Assembly (NCBI GenBank): GCA_022828085.1
Contig: JAJEIY010000061.1
Span: forward strand, 18,466 to 82,465
Direction of reading: 5' to 3'
DNA from: Acidobacteriota bacterium
GTDB lineage: Bacteria > Acidobacteriota > Vicinamibacteria > Marinacidobacterales > Marinacidobacteraceae
Length of the DNA stretch: 64,000 nt
The position numbers and the translations under genes were made by a program. The stretch's first letter is position 1; each line of letters begins with the position of its first letter. This document shows positions 1 to 8,816 of this stretch, one piece after another. Below the pieces are notes generated by a model, which saw only the letters and a program-made list of their open reading frames with translations, had not been told where the DNA came from and did no database searches.

Positions 1-807
1 GCCCGCCGCCCCCATCCCCCGGAGCGTCTCCTCCCAGCGGACCGGCGAAGCCACCTGGCGGCGCAGCGCCTCCCGCGCCTGGGCGCCGGTACGGACAGGA
101 GCCGCGTCCGCGTTCGTCCAGAGAGGCGCCGCGAGGTCGCGGAAGGGGATGGCGTCGAGTTCCGCCGAAAGGCGTGCCGCCGCCGGTTCCATCAGCCGGG
201 TGTGGAACGGCGCGCTCACCGGGAGCGGGAGCACGCGCCGGGCGCCCCGCGCCTTCAGCTCCTCCCCGGCCGCGGACACCGCCGCGGTGTGGCCGCCGAT
301 GACCACCTGACCCCCGCCGTTGAAGTTCGCCGGTTCCACCAGGCCCTCACCGCGGCCGGTCACCTCCGAAGCGACCTCCGCCACGGTCTCCGCGGACAGC
401 CCGAGAACCGCGGCCATCGCGCCCTCCCCTTCGGGCACCGCCTCCTGCATGAACTCGGCGCGGCGCCTGGTGAGCCGCAACGCGTCCGCGAACGAAAGGC
501 CTCCCAGCGCGACCAGCGCCGAGTACTCGCCCAGGCTGTGCCCGGCAGCCATGTCCGGGCCCGCTCCGCGCACCGCGACCGCGCGCCAGGCCGCGTAGCT
601 GACGGTGAGCATTGCGGGCTGGGTGTTCCGGGTGCGCCGGAGATCCTCCTCCGGTCCTTCGAAGCAGAGGGTCGAGAGCGATTCCCCGAGAACGTCGTCC
701 GCCTCTTCGAAGACCGCTCGCGACTCCGGGAAGGCGTCGCGAAGCGCCCGGCCCATACCGGGCCGCTGCGAACCCTGGCCGGGGAAGAGGAAGGCGGTCC
801 TGCTCAC
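1..807 (-). CDS. fabD: Malonyl-CoA:ACP transacylase FabD, C-terminus outside window
   Basis: FabD moves the malonyl group from CoA to acyl carrier protein in the cytoplasm, the entry step of type II fatty acid synthesis. The N-terminal motif GQGSQ is at residues 10-14 and the nucleophile elbow GHSLGEYSAL carries the catalytic serine at residue 91, close to Ser92 of E. coli FabD. The 269 residues present correspond to all but roughly the last 40 of a usual ~310-residue enzyme; the rest lies left of the window. The GTG start overlaps the rpmF stop as GTGA, so translation is probably coupled to rpmF. Gene order yceD-rpmF-fabD fits the classical lipid cluster. The family assignment is secure; only completeness is unknown. 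Confidence 0.95.
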   Translation of the reverse strand, partial: MSRTAFLFPGQGSQRPGMGRALRDAFPESRAVFEEADDVLGESLSTLCFEGPEEDLRRTRNTQPAMLTVSYAAWRAVAVRGAGPDMAAGHSLGEYSALVALGGLSFADALRLTRRRAEFMQEAVPEGEGAMAAVLGLSAETVAEVASEVTGRGEGLVEPANFNGGGQVVIGGHTAAVSAAGEELKARGARRVLPLPVSAPFHTRLMEPAAARLSAELDAIPFRDLAAPLWTNADAAPVRTGAQAREALRRQVASPVRWEETLRGMGAAG

Positions 808-986
808 GCGTTGTCTACGTCAATGACTTTCTTGCCCTTGTAGTGGCCGCAGTGCGGGCAGACCACGTGGGGCCGGATGTGGCGGTTGCATTCGGTGCAG
901 ATCGAGAGGCCCGGCGGCTTCAGGCTGTCGTGCGAACGCCGGTTGTTCCGGCGGCCGCGGGAGTGCCGCCTCTTGGGTTGTGGCAT
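804..986 (-). CDS. rpmF: Ribosomal protein bL32, zinc-binding form
   Basis: A 60-residue large-subunit ribosomal protein. The basic N-terminus with the family opening PQPKRRHSRGRRNNRRSH is followed by a zinc ribbon with Cys30, Cys33, Cys43 and Cys46, so this is the C+ zinc-binding paralogue type rather than the zinc-independent form. It lies between yceD (80 bases upstream) and fabD (4-base overlap), the standard arrangement linking ribosome production with lipid synthesis. Length and sequence are typical of the family. Confidence 0.96.
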   Translation of the reverse strand: MPQPKRRHSRGRRNNRRSHDSLKPPGLSICTECNRHIRPHVVCPHCGHYKGKKVIDVDNA

Positions 987-1066
987 TTCGATTCTCCTGT
1001 CAGTTCACTGGAGGAATGGTGTTGTCGGCCGGCCGCGCGCCGGCGCGGGTCGCTGTGCGCGCCTGA

Positions 1067-1651
1067 CTATCCCGGAGTCTGCGTGAACCCCGCCAGGTCG
1101 CGGAGCGCGCCGAGCCCGCTTCGGTCGGAACGGCCGGTATTCTCGTCACAACCGCACCGGGGGCGGCGGTTGCGGTCGGCTCCGCAGGAACTGCAGAGCC
1201 CGAGGCAATCGGAGGAACACAGCGGTTTCGCCGGCAGGGCCAGGTGAAGCTGCTCCCAGACCGTCTCGGCCAGTTCAAGGCGGTCTTCGTCGTAGAAGGA
1301 CACATTCATGTCGGAGGCCTCGAGAGCGCGCTCACCGCCTCCCAGGGCAGCCGACTCGGCGACCCGGGGCAGGTACACGAGATCAAGCGCCTCGTCCACG
1401 GGAAGCGGCACGGGACCGAGGCAGCGGACACATTCGAGCCGCAACTCCCCTCCGAGATGCGCCCGCAGCCGAAAGCCGTCACGCTCCAGGCGATCGATCC
1501 GGCCGTCCAGCCGGAGACCGCCCACGATCTCGAACTCCGCTTCCGCGAATCCGAAGACCTCCCGCGCACCGGAAACGGCGACGCGGGCGCCGTGCGAAGG
1601 CACCGCGGCCAGGTTGACGCTCAGGGCGGAGGGATCGTGGGGTGCGGACAA
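1067..1651 (-). CDS. yceD: YceD/DUF177 family protein (23S rRNA accumulation protein)
   Basis: A DUF177 protein of 194 residues. The conserved core appears as LECVRCL in the middle, then a LALPAKPLCSSDCLGLC stretch and a terminal cysteine cluster with GCDEN, giving paired cysteines that probably bind a metal. Family members encoded just before rpmF are linked to 23S rRNA/L32 handling and, in plants, to plastid ribosome assembly; the exact chemistry is not known. The gene is the first of the minus-strand yceD-rpmF-fabD unit and diverges from the deacetylase gene, so its promoter must lie within the 88 bases between them. Assignment rests on the cysteine pattern and on gene order. Confidence 0.88.
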   Translation of the reverse strand: MSAPHDPSALSVNLAAVPSHGARVAVSGAREVFGFAEAEFEIVGGLRLDGRIDRLERDGFRLRAHLGGELRLECVRCLGPVPLPVDEALDLVYLPRVAESAALGGGERALEASDMNVSFYDEDRLELAETVWEQLHLALPAKPLCSSDCLGLCSSCGADRNRRPRCGCDENTGRSDRSGLGALRDLAGFTQTPG

Positions 1652-1725
1652 GGGCGCCGCATTCTACCGTCTGGGAGGGTCCCGGCCGGGGCGCGCCGGA
1701 GGGGGCACGGATGGGCCGCACCGCG

Positions 1726-1731
1726 TAAAAT
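1726..1731 (+). promoter_or_regulatory. -10-like hexamer for a probably leaderless deacetylase mRNA
   Basis: TAAAAT stands 8 bases before the ATG at 1740 in otherwise extremely GC-rich DNA. Transcription starting 7-9 bases downstream of such a -10 box would begin at or next to the start codon. No clear -35 is seen. Inference only. Confidence 0.4.
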
Positions 1732-1739
1732 CGCCGGCC

Positions 1740-2720
1740 ATGCGTGGTTCGGCGCTGCCCTGGATCCTGTTTGCCGTACCGGTGTCGGTCGGCGCCTGCA
1801 ACCCGCCGCCGGCTGTCGAGGAACCCGAGGTCCGGCCCTGGGAGTGGACGGAAGCGGAATGGCGGGCCCCGATCGAAGCGGTCCGCGCCGGGCGCCGCCT
1901 GGCGCCCTCGGAGTGGCCGGGCGGGAACCGGGTCGCCGTTGCCCTGTCGTTCGACTTCGACAACGAAACGGTGTCGCTCCGGGACAACAACACCTCGGCG
2001 TCCGTTCTCTCCCGCGGGCAGTACGGGTCGAGAGCCGGCCTGCCCCGGGTCCTGGACCTGCTTCGGAGGCGCGAGATCCCGGCCTCGTTCTTCATCCCCG
2101 CGGTCAGCGCGCTGATCTACCAGGAGGACGTGGCCGAAATCGTCGCCGACGGACACGAGATCGGCGTCCACGGCTGGATCCACGAACGCAACTCCCTCAT
2201 CTCCGGCGACGTGGAACGGGAACTCATCGAACGCGCGATCGACACCCTCACCGAACTGACGGGAACGCGCCCGGTCGGGCTCCGCACGCCGTCCTGGGAC
2301 TACAGCCCGAACACGCTGCAGATCGTCCGGGACCTCGGCTTCCTCTACGACTCCAGCCTGATGGCGGACGACTGGCCGTACGAGATCGTGGCGAACGGCG
2401 AGCCCACCGGCGTCGTGGAACTTCCGGTCGAATGGATCCTGGACGACGCACCCTATTTCGGCTTCAGCCGGTACTCGGCGCTGCGTCCGCACAGCACTCC
2501 CGACGACGTGCTGTCGATCTGGAAGGCCGAATTCGACATGGCGCACGCCGAGGGCGGCATGTTCCTGCTCACCATGCATCCCCACGTCATCGGCCACCGT
2601 TCCCGCATCGCCATGCTGGAGCGGCTGATCCAGCACATGGACGCGGCCGGCGACGTCTGGTTCGCCACCCACGAAGAGGTGGCCCGCTACGCCCTCGAAA
2701 ACGCCGGAGGCCCGGACTAG
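1740..2720 (+). CDS. Polysaccharide deacetylase (PuuE/HpPgdA-like), lipoprotein signal
   Basis: A 326-residue NodB-fold hydrolase, probably exported and lipid-anchored. The N-terminus has a short hydrophobic stretch ending VGAC with Cys20 as possible lipidation site. The catalytic core shows SFDFDNE (metal-binding Asp pair), HEIGVHGWIHE (the HxxxH motif), GLRTPSWDYSPN (the Arg/Asp motif) and LTMHPHVIGHRSR near the C-terminus. This pattern matches the PuuE/peptidoglycan-deacetylase-like branch rather than classical chitin deacetylases, so the substrate could be a sugar polymer, or less likely allantoin given the signal peptide. The ATG fits the signal peptide; the open frame upstream shows no coding character. 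Followed 71 bases later by a porin on the same strand. Confidence 0.85.
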   Translation: MRGSALPWILFAVPVSVGACNPPPAVEEPEVRPWEWTEAEWRAPIEAVRAGRRLAPSEWPGGNRVAVALSFDFDNETVSLRDNNTSASVLSRGQYGSRAGLPRVLDLLRRREIPASFFIPAVSALIYQEDVAEIVADGHEIGVHGWIHERNSLISGDVERELIERAIDTLTELTGTRPVGLRTPSWDYSPNTLQIVRDLGFLYDSSLMADDWPYEIVANGEPTGVVELPVEWILDDAPYFGFSRYSALRPHSTPDDVLSIWKAEFDMAHAEGGMFLLTMHPHVIGHRSRIAMLERLIQHMDAAGDVWFATHEEVARYALENAGGPD

Positions 2721-2791
2721 CCGGGCCTGGCTACGGGGGATGGGGTAGCTCCATTTCGCTTGTACAGCCCGGGATGGGCGGAGGAAACATC

Positions 2792-4159
2792 ATGAAGACG
2801 CGATTTGCGCGTGCGGCATCCGTCGCGATCCTTGCCTGCGGACTCGCGGCGCCGGCGGCCATGGCGGCCAGCGAGTCGCCGCCAACCGCCGCAGCGACCA
2901 CCGTGGAACTGGAAGCCGAGATCCGCGGTGAACTGGATGCGTTGCGGGAACGGATCGAGGACCTCGAGGTCCTGCTGGCGACCCTGGTGGCCTCCCGCGG
3001 CGCCGAAGTTCCGCCGGCGGACGCGGAGCCCGGCCTGGCCCTCGCGGCCGCCGACGCCGGCGCCTCTCGAGGTTCCGGCGTGCCCGTCCCGGTGACACAG
3101 GACGCCGGCGCGGCAATGCCCGAGGGCGTCGCCAGTACCGGCGGGCAGCCGCTTTCCATCACCGGCCTGGTGGATACCTACTTCACCCACAACGCGAACG
3201 ACCCCGCCGACGGGAACAACACGCTCTACTACACGAACCCCAACGCCCGCGGATTCGGTCTGAACCAGTTGAAACTGGAGATCGAGACCACCGGCGACGG
3301 CCCCTTCGGTTTCCGTTCCGACATCTGGTTCGGCTCCGGGGCGCGCCTCTTCCGCGACGGACTCGAACCCGGGCCACTGGCGGACCTCTTGTACGTCCAA
3401 CAGGCCTATGGCTACTACCGGTTCGGGAACGGCGCCCAGTTCGACATGGGCGCCTTCGGGACCATCGCCGGACTCGAGGTGGCCGAATCGCATCTGAACT
3501 GGAACTACACCCGCGGGATCCTGTGGGCCTGGAACGAGCCCTTCTCGCACGTCGGGGCGCGGCTGGGCGTGCCGCTCAGCGACACCTTCACCGGGACCCT
3601 GATGCTCGTGAACGGCTTCGACAACGCCTGGGACCAGAACACCGGGAAGTCCTACGGCGTCCAGGGTTCGCTCGCTCCGAGCGACCAGTTCAACACCACG
3701 CTGACCTGGATCAACGGACCCGAAAACGCCGGAACGAACGACGGCTGGCTCCGGGACCTGAGCTGGAACGCCTACGTCGGACTCACCGACCGGGTGGAGG
3801 CCATGGTGAACATGGACTACATCTCCGCGACCGACGAGATGGGCACCAGCGCGACGTCGTGGGGACTCGGGGGGTACCTCCGCTTCCACGTGAACGACCG
3901 GGTGCGGATCGCCGAGCGCTACGAGTTCATGAACGACCGCGAGGCGCGTTCCACCGGACTGGAGCAGATGCTCATGGAGAACACGGTGACACTCGAATTC
4001 CAGCCGGTGGTGGACGACCCCCGCTTCCTGGCCCGGCTCGAGTACCGGCGCGACTGGTCGGATGCCGACTTCTTCAGTTGTTCCGGCTGCGGCGAGGGAC
4101 TCTCGAAGAGCCAGAACACCTTCACCATCGGGATGTCCTGGGCCTTCGGGCCGAAGTAG
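2792..4159 (+). CDS. Outer-membrane beta-barrel porin, OmpL-like (bbp2 type)
   Basis: A 455-residue outer membrane protein. A Sec signal peptide (residues 1-26, cleavage after AMA) is followed by a short coiled-coil segment of about residues 36-70 with ELDALRERIEDLEVLLATL, a linker rich in Ala/Pro/Gly, and then a barrel of alternating aromatic strands (ITGLVDTYFTHNAN, QAYGYYRFGN, DIWFGSG) that closes with the C-terminal strand TIGMSWAFGPK. The layout matches the OmpL-like porin-2 family: periplasmic coil plus barrel. A GGAGG ribosome-binding site lies 7 bases before ATG 2792. It may let substrates reach the neighbouring periplasmic deacetylase; the transported solute cannot be read from the sequence. 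A Cys pair (FFSCSGCGEG) near the end is unusual for a barrel loop. Confidence 0.8.
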   Translation: MKTRFARAASVAILACGLAAPAAMAASESPPTAAATTVELEAEIRGELDALRERIEDLEVLLATLVASRGAEVPPADAEPGLALAAADAGASRGSGVPVPVTQDAGAAMPEGVASTGGQPLSITGLVDTYFTHNANDPADGNNTLYYTNPNARGFGLNQLKLEIETTGDGPFGFRSDIWFGSGARLFRDGLEPGPLADLLYVQQAYGYYRFGNGAQFDMGAFGTIAGLEVAESHLNWNYTRGILWAWNEPFSHVGARLGVPLSDTFTGTLMLVNGFDNAWDQNTGKSYGVQGSLAPSDQFNTTLTWINGPENAGTNDGWLRDLSWNAYVGLTDRVEAMVNMDYISATDEMGTSATSWGLGGYLRFHVNDRVRIAERYEFMNDREARSTGLEQMLMENTVTLEFQPVVDDPRFLARLEYRRDWSDADFFSCSGCGEGLSKSQNTFTIGMSWAFGPK

Positions 4160-4171
4160 ACGGGGTTCGCA

Positions 4172-4894
4172 CTACCCGGCGGCGGTCTGACTGTCCGGGG
4201 CGGTGGCGGCGATGAAAGCCGCCACCGCTTCGGCCGTTTCCCGGCTCACGTCGGCCGCGGTGCGCTGCGTGGCCGCAAGGATCGCCTTCGGCACCCGGAA
4301 TCCGTGGTCGCCCCCCGCGATCCAGCACACCTCGGCGCGCGCGGCAGCCACCGCCGGGTTCAGCAATTCGGGCGGCGCGAACGGATCCCGGTCCCCGCTC
4401 ACGAAGAGCATCGGAAGGCCGATGCGGCCCAGATGCTCCACCCTTTCCAGTGGCACCGCGGGTTTTCCGGGGGGCCTCAGGGGATAGGCAAGGAGGACGG
4501 CCCCCGCCACCAGGTTCCGGGCTTCCGCCTCCCTGTCCGCGAGCAGGAGGGACGCCATCCTTCCGCCGAACGAGCGGCCGCCGAGAAAGAGGGGCCCCGC
4601 GAACTCCCGCGCCGCCCAGTCCACGACCGAGGCCACGCAGGCGGTCGCGCGCCCCGCGCGGTCGGGGCGTCTCCGTCCGGCTTCCGCCGCGGGCAGGTTG
4701 AAGCGGAGCGTCCGGATGTTCCGCTCCGCCAGGGACTCGGCCAGCGCGACGAGCCCCGGCGTGTCGCGATTTCCGCCGGCGCCGTGGGTGAGCGCGAGGA
4801 GTGGGCTGGCGCCGGCCGCGGCCCGCGGCTCGTGAAGAGCCGCGCTGACCGTCCCCGAGGCGCCGTCCGGCGGGTGAAGGATCAACGGAGACAA
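4172..4894 (-). CDS. Alpha/beta-hydrolase, dienelactone hydrolase-like (COG3571 type)
   Basis: A serine hydrolase of about 240 residues. THGAGGNRDTPGL forms the oxyanion region, LGGRSFGGRMAS the nucleophile elbow (GRSFG), VSGDRDPFAPP the acid turn, and GGDHGFRVPK the catalytic His. It resembles the small KANL3/Tex30-like hydrolases of unknown substrate. The only ATG upstream (4984) would overlap the preceding arginase by 77 bases, so I place the start at a TTG at 4894, just after the arginase stop; a second TTG at 4885 is equally possible. It is the last gene of a minus-strand unit with two arginases and may act in the same nitrogen pathway. That link is inferred from position only. Confidence 0.75.
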   Translation of the reverse strand: MSPLILHPPDGASGTVSAALHEPRAAAGASPLLALTHGAGGNRDTPGLVALAESLAERNIRTLRFNLPAAEAGRRRPDRAGRATACVASVVDWAAREFAGPLFLGGRSFGGRMASLLLADREAEARNLVAGAVLLAYPLRPPGKPAVPLERVEHLGRIGLPMLFVSGDRDPFAPPELLNPAVAAARAEVCWIAGGDHGFRVPKAILAATQRTAADVSRETAEAVAAFIAATAPDSQTAAG

Positions 4895-4907
4895 GGGAAA
4901 AGCCAGC

Positions 4908-5870
4908 CTATCGATTCGGCAGAATCCGTTTGCCGAAGGCCGAGGCAACCAGCTCGGCGGCCGTTTCGGCGGTCCGGTTTCCAACGTCGCGCCGCGGGTT
5001 CACTTCGCCGATGTCCATCGAGCGCAGGCCGCCGCTCTCCGCGACGCGCTCCATCAGGAGGCGGGCCTCACGGAAGGTCAGCCCCCCGGGCTCGGGCACG
5101 CTGACGCCCGGAGCCACCGCCGGGTCGAGCGCGTCCATGTCCACGCTGAGGTGCAGCCCATCGGTCCCGTCCAGGGCCAGCCGCACGGCGTCTTCGACGA
5201 CGGCCGCCATGCCCCGCCGATCCACCTCCTCCATGGTGCAGGTGCGGACGCCGATGTCGGCGACCACTTCGTCCTCTCCTTCGTCCACGCTCCGGACCCC
5301 GATGAGGACCGTGTTCTCCGGACGGACGCGGCAAGCCCCGGGGACGAAGCCCCCGACACCGGTGTAGGCGCGCCGTCCCCGCCCGAAGAGCGCCGCGAGC
5401 GGCATTCCGCTCAGGTTTCCGGTCACCGTCGTCTCCGGCGTGTTCGCATCGGGGTGGGCGTCCACCCAGATCAGCCCGAGCGAGGCGGTCCGCCCTCCGT
5501 CACCTCTTCCGGGATCGCCGGCACCGGTCATTCCCGACAGCGCGCCCAGTCCCACCGAGTGGTTGCCGCCCAACACCAGAGGGATCCTTCCCTCTTCCCG
5601 TGCCTGCCGCACGACCGCCGCCAGGTCCTCGAGAACCGGGACCAGTTCGGCGAGATAGCGGGCCCGGGTATCCCCGGGTCCCGCGGTGTCCGCCGGGGTC
5701 GGCGATTCGATGTCGCCCGCGTCTTCCACCCGGTATCCCAACCGTTCAAGGCGGACGGCAATGCCGGCCCGGCGAAGCGCCGCCGGACCGGACTCCACAC
5801 CCGCGGGGCCATCGGCCAGCGCCACGGGGGCTCCGATGAGACGGACCGTGCTGCTCCCGGACACCCCCAT
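4908..5870 (-). CDS. rocF: Arginase/ureohydrolase family protein, copy 1 (downstream)
   Basis: A ureohydrolase-fold enzyme of 320 residues, predicted to hydrolyse arginine to ornithine and urea with a binuclear Mn centre. Metal-site motifs are GGNHS (His104), VDAHPD (Asp137, His139, Asp141) and SVDMDALDP (Asp244, Asp246), so all ligands are present. The usual GGDHS is GGNHS here and the usual DAHxD x-residue is Pro. It follows the other copy by 12 bases and the two proteins align along their whole length, so this is a tandem duplication. Asn in the first motif and Pro in the second suggest it may have changed activity or substrate (agmatinase- or guanidino-hydrolase-like). The general family is secure, the substrate is not. 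Confidence 0.88.
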   Translation of the reverse strand: MGVSGSSTVRLIGAPVALADGPAGVESGPAALRRAGIAVRLERLGYRVEDAGDIESPTPADTAGPGDTRARYLAELVPVLEDLAAVVRQAREEGRIPLVLGGNHSVGLGALSGMTGAGDPGRGDGGRTASLGLIWVDAHPDANTPETTVTGNLSGMPLAALFGRGRRAYTGVGGFVPGACRVRPENTVLIGVRSVDEGEDEVVADIGVRTCTMEEVDRRGMAAVVEDAVRLALDGTDGLHLSVDMDALDPAVAPGVSVPEPGGLTFREARLLMERVAESGGLRSMDIGEVNPRRDVGNRTAETAAELVASAFGKRILPNR

Positions 5871-5882
5871 GATCTCAAGTGT

Positions 5883-6842
5883 TCAGGATCGGGCTGCCCT
5901 CGGGAGCGTTCGCTTGCCGAGCGCCGACGCCACCAGCTCGACCGCGAGTTCGGCGGTCTGGTTGCGGACGTCGCGGATCGGATTGACCTCCGCCACCTCG
6001 AGCGAACGGAGTCCGCCGCTCTCCGCCACCGCCTCCATCAGCGCGTGCGCCTCGCGGTAGCTGAGTCCGCCCCGGACGGGAGTCCCGACCCCGGGGGCGA
6101 TCTCCGGATCGAGGCCGTCCATGTCGAGACTGAGATGGAAGCCGTCGGTCCCGTCGAGTACGCGGGCGACCGCCTCGTCCACGACAGTCGCGAAGCCCCG
6201 GCGATCCACCTCTTCCATCGTATACACCCGCACCCCCAGATCCTCCACCAGCCCGGCTTCGGCCGGGTCGACGCTGCGGACCCCGATCAGGGCGGCGTTT
6301 TGGGGTTCCAGCCGCCTGGCCCCGGCCGCGAAACCTCCCACCCGGGTGAGCGCCTCGGGACCCCGGCCGAACAGGGCGGCCACCGGCATCCCGTGCAGGT
6401 TGCCGGTGGGGGTGGTCTCCGGGGTATTCGCATCGGTGTGGGCATCCACCCACAGGAGCCCGAGACGTTGCTCGAGTGGGTAGCCGCCTCCGCGATGCGC
6501 GCATCCGGTCATGCCGGAAACGGTGCCGAGCGCGATGGAGTGATCGCCGCCGAGCACCACGGGGAGCCGGCCCGCCTCCCGATGACGGCGCACCTCGCGC
6601 GCCAGGTGCTCGAGGACGCGGACGACCTCCTCGAGATAGCGGGCGTGCGGCTCGCCCGGTCCGGAGAGCGTCTCGGCGAGGGGCGCCTCGATGTTCCCGG
6701 CGTCTTCCACGAGATATCCGAGCCGCCCCAACCTCGCTCCAATCCCCGCGCGCCGGATGGCCGAGGGTCCCATGTCCACCCCCCGGCATCCGGCTCCCAA
6801 GTCCAGCGGCACACCTATCAGACTGATCGTTTTCTTCTCCAT
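5883..6842 (-). CDS. rocF: Arginase, copy 2 (upstream, canonical motifs)
   Basis: A cytoplasmic Mn-dependent arginase of 319 residues. Canonical motifs are LGGDHSIALG (His101), WVDAHTDANT (Asp133, His135, Asp137) and LSLDMDGLDP (Asp240, Asp242), and EVNPIRD near the C-terminus is also typical. The starting peptide TISLIGVPLDLGAGCRGVDM is that of RocF-type arginases. It is the first gene of a three-gene minus-strand unit (arginase, arginase, hydrolase) that diverges from ubiD across 90 bases. With an APC-type amino acid permease 2.4 kb away it could support use of arginine as nitrogen or carbon source. No arginine regulator is visible next to it. Confidence 0.92.
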   Translation of the reverse strand: MEKKTISLIGVPLDLGAGCRGVDMGPSAIRRAGIGARLGRLGYLVEDAGNIEAPLAETLSGPGEPHARYLEEVVRVLEHLAREVRRHREAGRLPVVLGGDHSIALGTVSGMTGCAHRGGGYPLEQRLGLLWVDAHTDANTPETTPTGNLHGMPVAALFGRGPEALTRVGGFAAGARRLEPQNAALIGVRSVDPAEAGLVEDLGVRVYTMEEVDRRGFATVVDEAVARVLDGTDGFHLSLDMDGLDPEIAPGVGTPVRGGLSYREAHALMEAVAESGGLRSLEVAEVNPIRDVRNQTAELAVELVASALGKRTLPRAARS

Positions 6843-6932
6843 GGCCGCATCCTACTTCGGAGACACGGCGCCTACGGCGGGCGCCACTCACCGCGCGGCT
6901 CGTGCTTTCTCCCGGTACGCTCCCCACTGCCC

Positions 6933-8816
6933 GTGCCCTACCGGTCCCTCGCCGACGCCGTCCGCGACCTCGAACGGAACCGGATGCTGGTCCGGGTGCC
7001 CGACGAAGTGGACGGTCACCTCGAAGTCGCCGAGATCCAGCGCCGCGCCTACGCCGCCGGCGCGCCCGCCATCCTCTACGAGAACGTGAAGGGGTCGGCG
7101 TTTCCCTGCGTATCGAACCTCTTCGGAACCATGGAGCGGGCGCGTTTCCTGCTCCGGCACGGGCTCGACGGGGCCAAGGCCGCGGTCCGCTACCGGGCGG
7201 AACCGGGCAGGGTCTTCTCGGACCTCCGGGACCGCCCTTCCGCTCCGCTGAGCGCCGCGACGGCGGCAATCCACTCCCTGCCCCGCCGGGTGGGCACGGC
7301 TCCGAGCCAGGCGCATCCCGTCACCCTCTCCGATGTACCCCGCATCACCTCGTGGCCGGACGACGGGGGGCCGTTCATCACCCTACCCCAGGTCTTCACC
7401 GAGGACCCCGATGTCCCACCGGGCAAGGGGCCGCTCGGCGCCCCCCTCTCTTCCAACGTCGGGATGTACCGCATCCAGTTGGCCGGAGGCGACTACGGCG
7501 GTGGGGAGGCTGGCATGCACTACCAGATCCACCGCGGGATCGGGGTTCACCACACCGCCGCCGAGCGCCACGGCGAACCGCTGCGGGTGAGCATCTTCGT
7601 CGGCGGACCCCCGGCCCACACGCTGGCCGCGGTGATGCCACTGCCCGAGGGCCTCAGCGAGCTGCTCTTCGCCGGGATGCTGGCGGGGCGGCGCTTCGCC
7701 TGGAAGCGGCGCGACGACGGCTTCGTGGTTTCCGGCGACGCCGACTTCACGATCACCGGGTGGGTGGACCCGGGCCGCACCCTGCCGGAGGGACCCTTCG
7801 GGGACCACCTCGGCTACTACAGCCTCACCCATCCATTCCCCGTCCTGCGGGTGACTTCGGTGACCCACCGGACCGGGGCGATCTGGCCGCTCACCGTGGT
7901 GGGCCGTCCCCCGCAGGAAGACACCACGTTCGGCCAGCTCATCCACGAGATCACCGAACCGATGGTGCCCACCACGCTGCCGGGGGTGCACTCGGTGCAC
8001 GCGGTGGACGCCGCCGGGGTGCACCCACTCCTGCTGGCCGTGGGCAGCGAGCGTTACTCCCCGTTCACCGGCCGGCGGCCCCAGGAACTGTGGACCATCG
8101 CCAACGCCATCCTGGGGTTCGGCCAGTGCTCGCTGGCGAAGTACCTCTTCATCGCCGCCCGCGAGGACGCTCCCGAATTGGCCGCCCACGACATCCCCGG
8201 GATGCTGGACCACGTCCTCCGGCGGGTGGACCTCGCTTCCGACCTCCACTTCCAGACCCGCACCACCATCGACACCCTCGACTACTCGGGAAGCGGCCTG
8301 AACGCGGGGTCGAAGCTGGTGATCGCCGCAGCGGGACCGGAGCGGCGGCAACTCGCCCACGCTGTCCCCGACGGAGTCGGCAGCGCGCTTCCGCACGGCT
8401 TTTCCGGCCTCCGCGCCGTCCTCCCGGGCGTCTTCGTGTTGGGAGGCCCCCAATTCGCCTCTTACGAGCGGGCGGAGGCCGACCTCACGCCGCTCTGGCG
8501 TGCCCTCGATGCGGCGGAGCGCGCCGGCGCCGACCTCCGCGGGATGCCGCTGGTCGTTCTCTGCGACGACCCGGACTTCGCCGCCGAGAGCCTCCGGAAC
8601 CTCCTCTGGGTGGCCTTCACCCGGTCGAACCCGTCACACGACGTCCACGGCCGGCGCGCCGTGATCCGCCACAAGCACTGGAGCTGCGCGGAGCCGGTGC
8701 TCATCGATGCCCGACTCAAACCCCACCACGCCCCCCCGCTGATCGAAGACCCGGCGGTCACCCGCCGCGTGGACGCCCTCGCGGCCCCCGGCGGACCGCT
8801 GCACGGAGTGATCTGA
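6933..8816 (+). CDS. ubiD: UbiD-family prenylated-FMN decarboxylase
   Basis: A non-oxidative decarboxylase of 627 residues, longer than E. coli UbiD (497) as in many environmental bacteria. Key motifs: NVGMYR (residues 175-180) for the metal/prenyl-FMN site with the catalytic Arg at 180, GMHYQIHRGIGVHH (194-207), and EGPFGDHLGYYS from Glu286, whose second acid is Asp as in E. coli UbiD. The GTG at 6933 is chosen because the UbiD-like sequence begins there (YRSLADAVRDLE) and the frame upstream is antisense to the arginase gene. No ubiX is seen in the window. The substrate may be a ubiquinone/menaquinone precursor or an aromatic or alpha,beta-unsaturated acid. The last 59 bases overlap the convergent AbrB-type gene. 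Confidence 0.9.
   Translation: MPYRSLADAVRDLERNRMLVRVPDEVDGHLEVAEIQRRAYAAGAPAILYENVKGSAFPCVSNLFGTMERARFLLRHGLDGAKAAVRYRAEPGRVFSDLRDRPSAPLSAATAAIHSLPRRVGTAPSQAHPVTLSDVPRITSWPDDGGPFITLPQVFTEDPDVPPGKGPLGAPLSSNVGMYRIQLAGGDYGGGEAGMHYQIHRGIGVHHTAAERHGEPLRVSIFVGGPPAHTLAAVMPLPEGLSELLFAGMLAGRRFAWKRRDDGFVVSGDADFTITGWVDPGRTLPEGPFGDHLGYYSLTHPFPVLRVTSVTHRTGAIWPLTVVGRPPQEDTTFGQLIHEITEPMVPTTLPGVHSVHAVDAAGVHPLLLAVGSERYSPFTGRRPQELWTIANAILGFGQCSLAKYLFIAAREDAPELAAHDIPGMLDHVLRRVDLASDLHFQTRTTIDTLDYSGSGLNAGSKLVIAAAGPERRQLAHAVPDGVGSALPHGFSGLRAVLPGVFVLGGPQFASYERAEADLTPLWRALDAAERAGADLRGMPLVVLCDDPDFAAESLRNLLWVAFTRSNPSHDVHGRRAVIRHKHWSCAEPVLIDARLKPHHAPPLIEDPAVTRRVDALAAPGGPLHGVI

Noticed and set aside
1244..2791. A 971-residue porin with a long N-terminal extension
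   Set aside because: The upstream frame is antisense to yceD and out of frame with the deacetylase; the signal peptide and GGAGG site at 2779-2784 set the start at 2792.
5151..6932. UbiD with an N-terminal extension of about 590 residues
   Set aside because: That frame is the antisense shadow of the two arginase genes; UbiD homology begins at GTG 6933.
5875..7269. Long Arg-rich minus-strand frame over arginase and ubiD
   Set aside because: Extremely Arg/Gly/Pro-rich translation out of frame with the real arginase, the usual shadow in GC-rich DNA.
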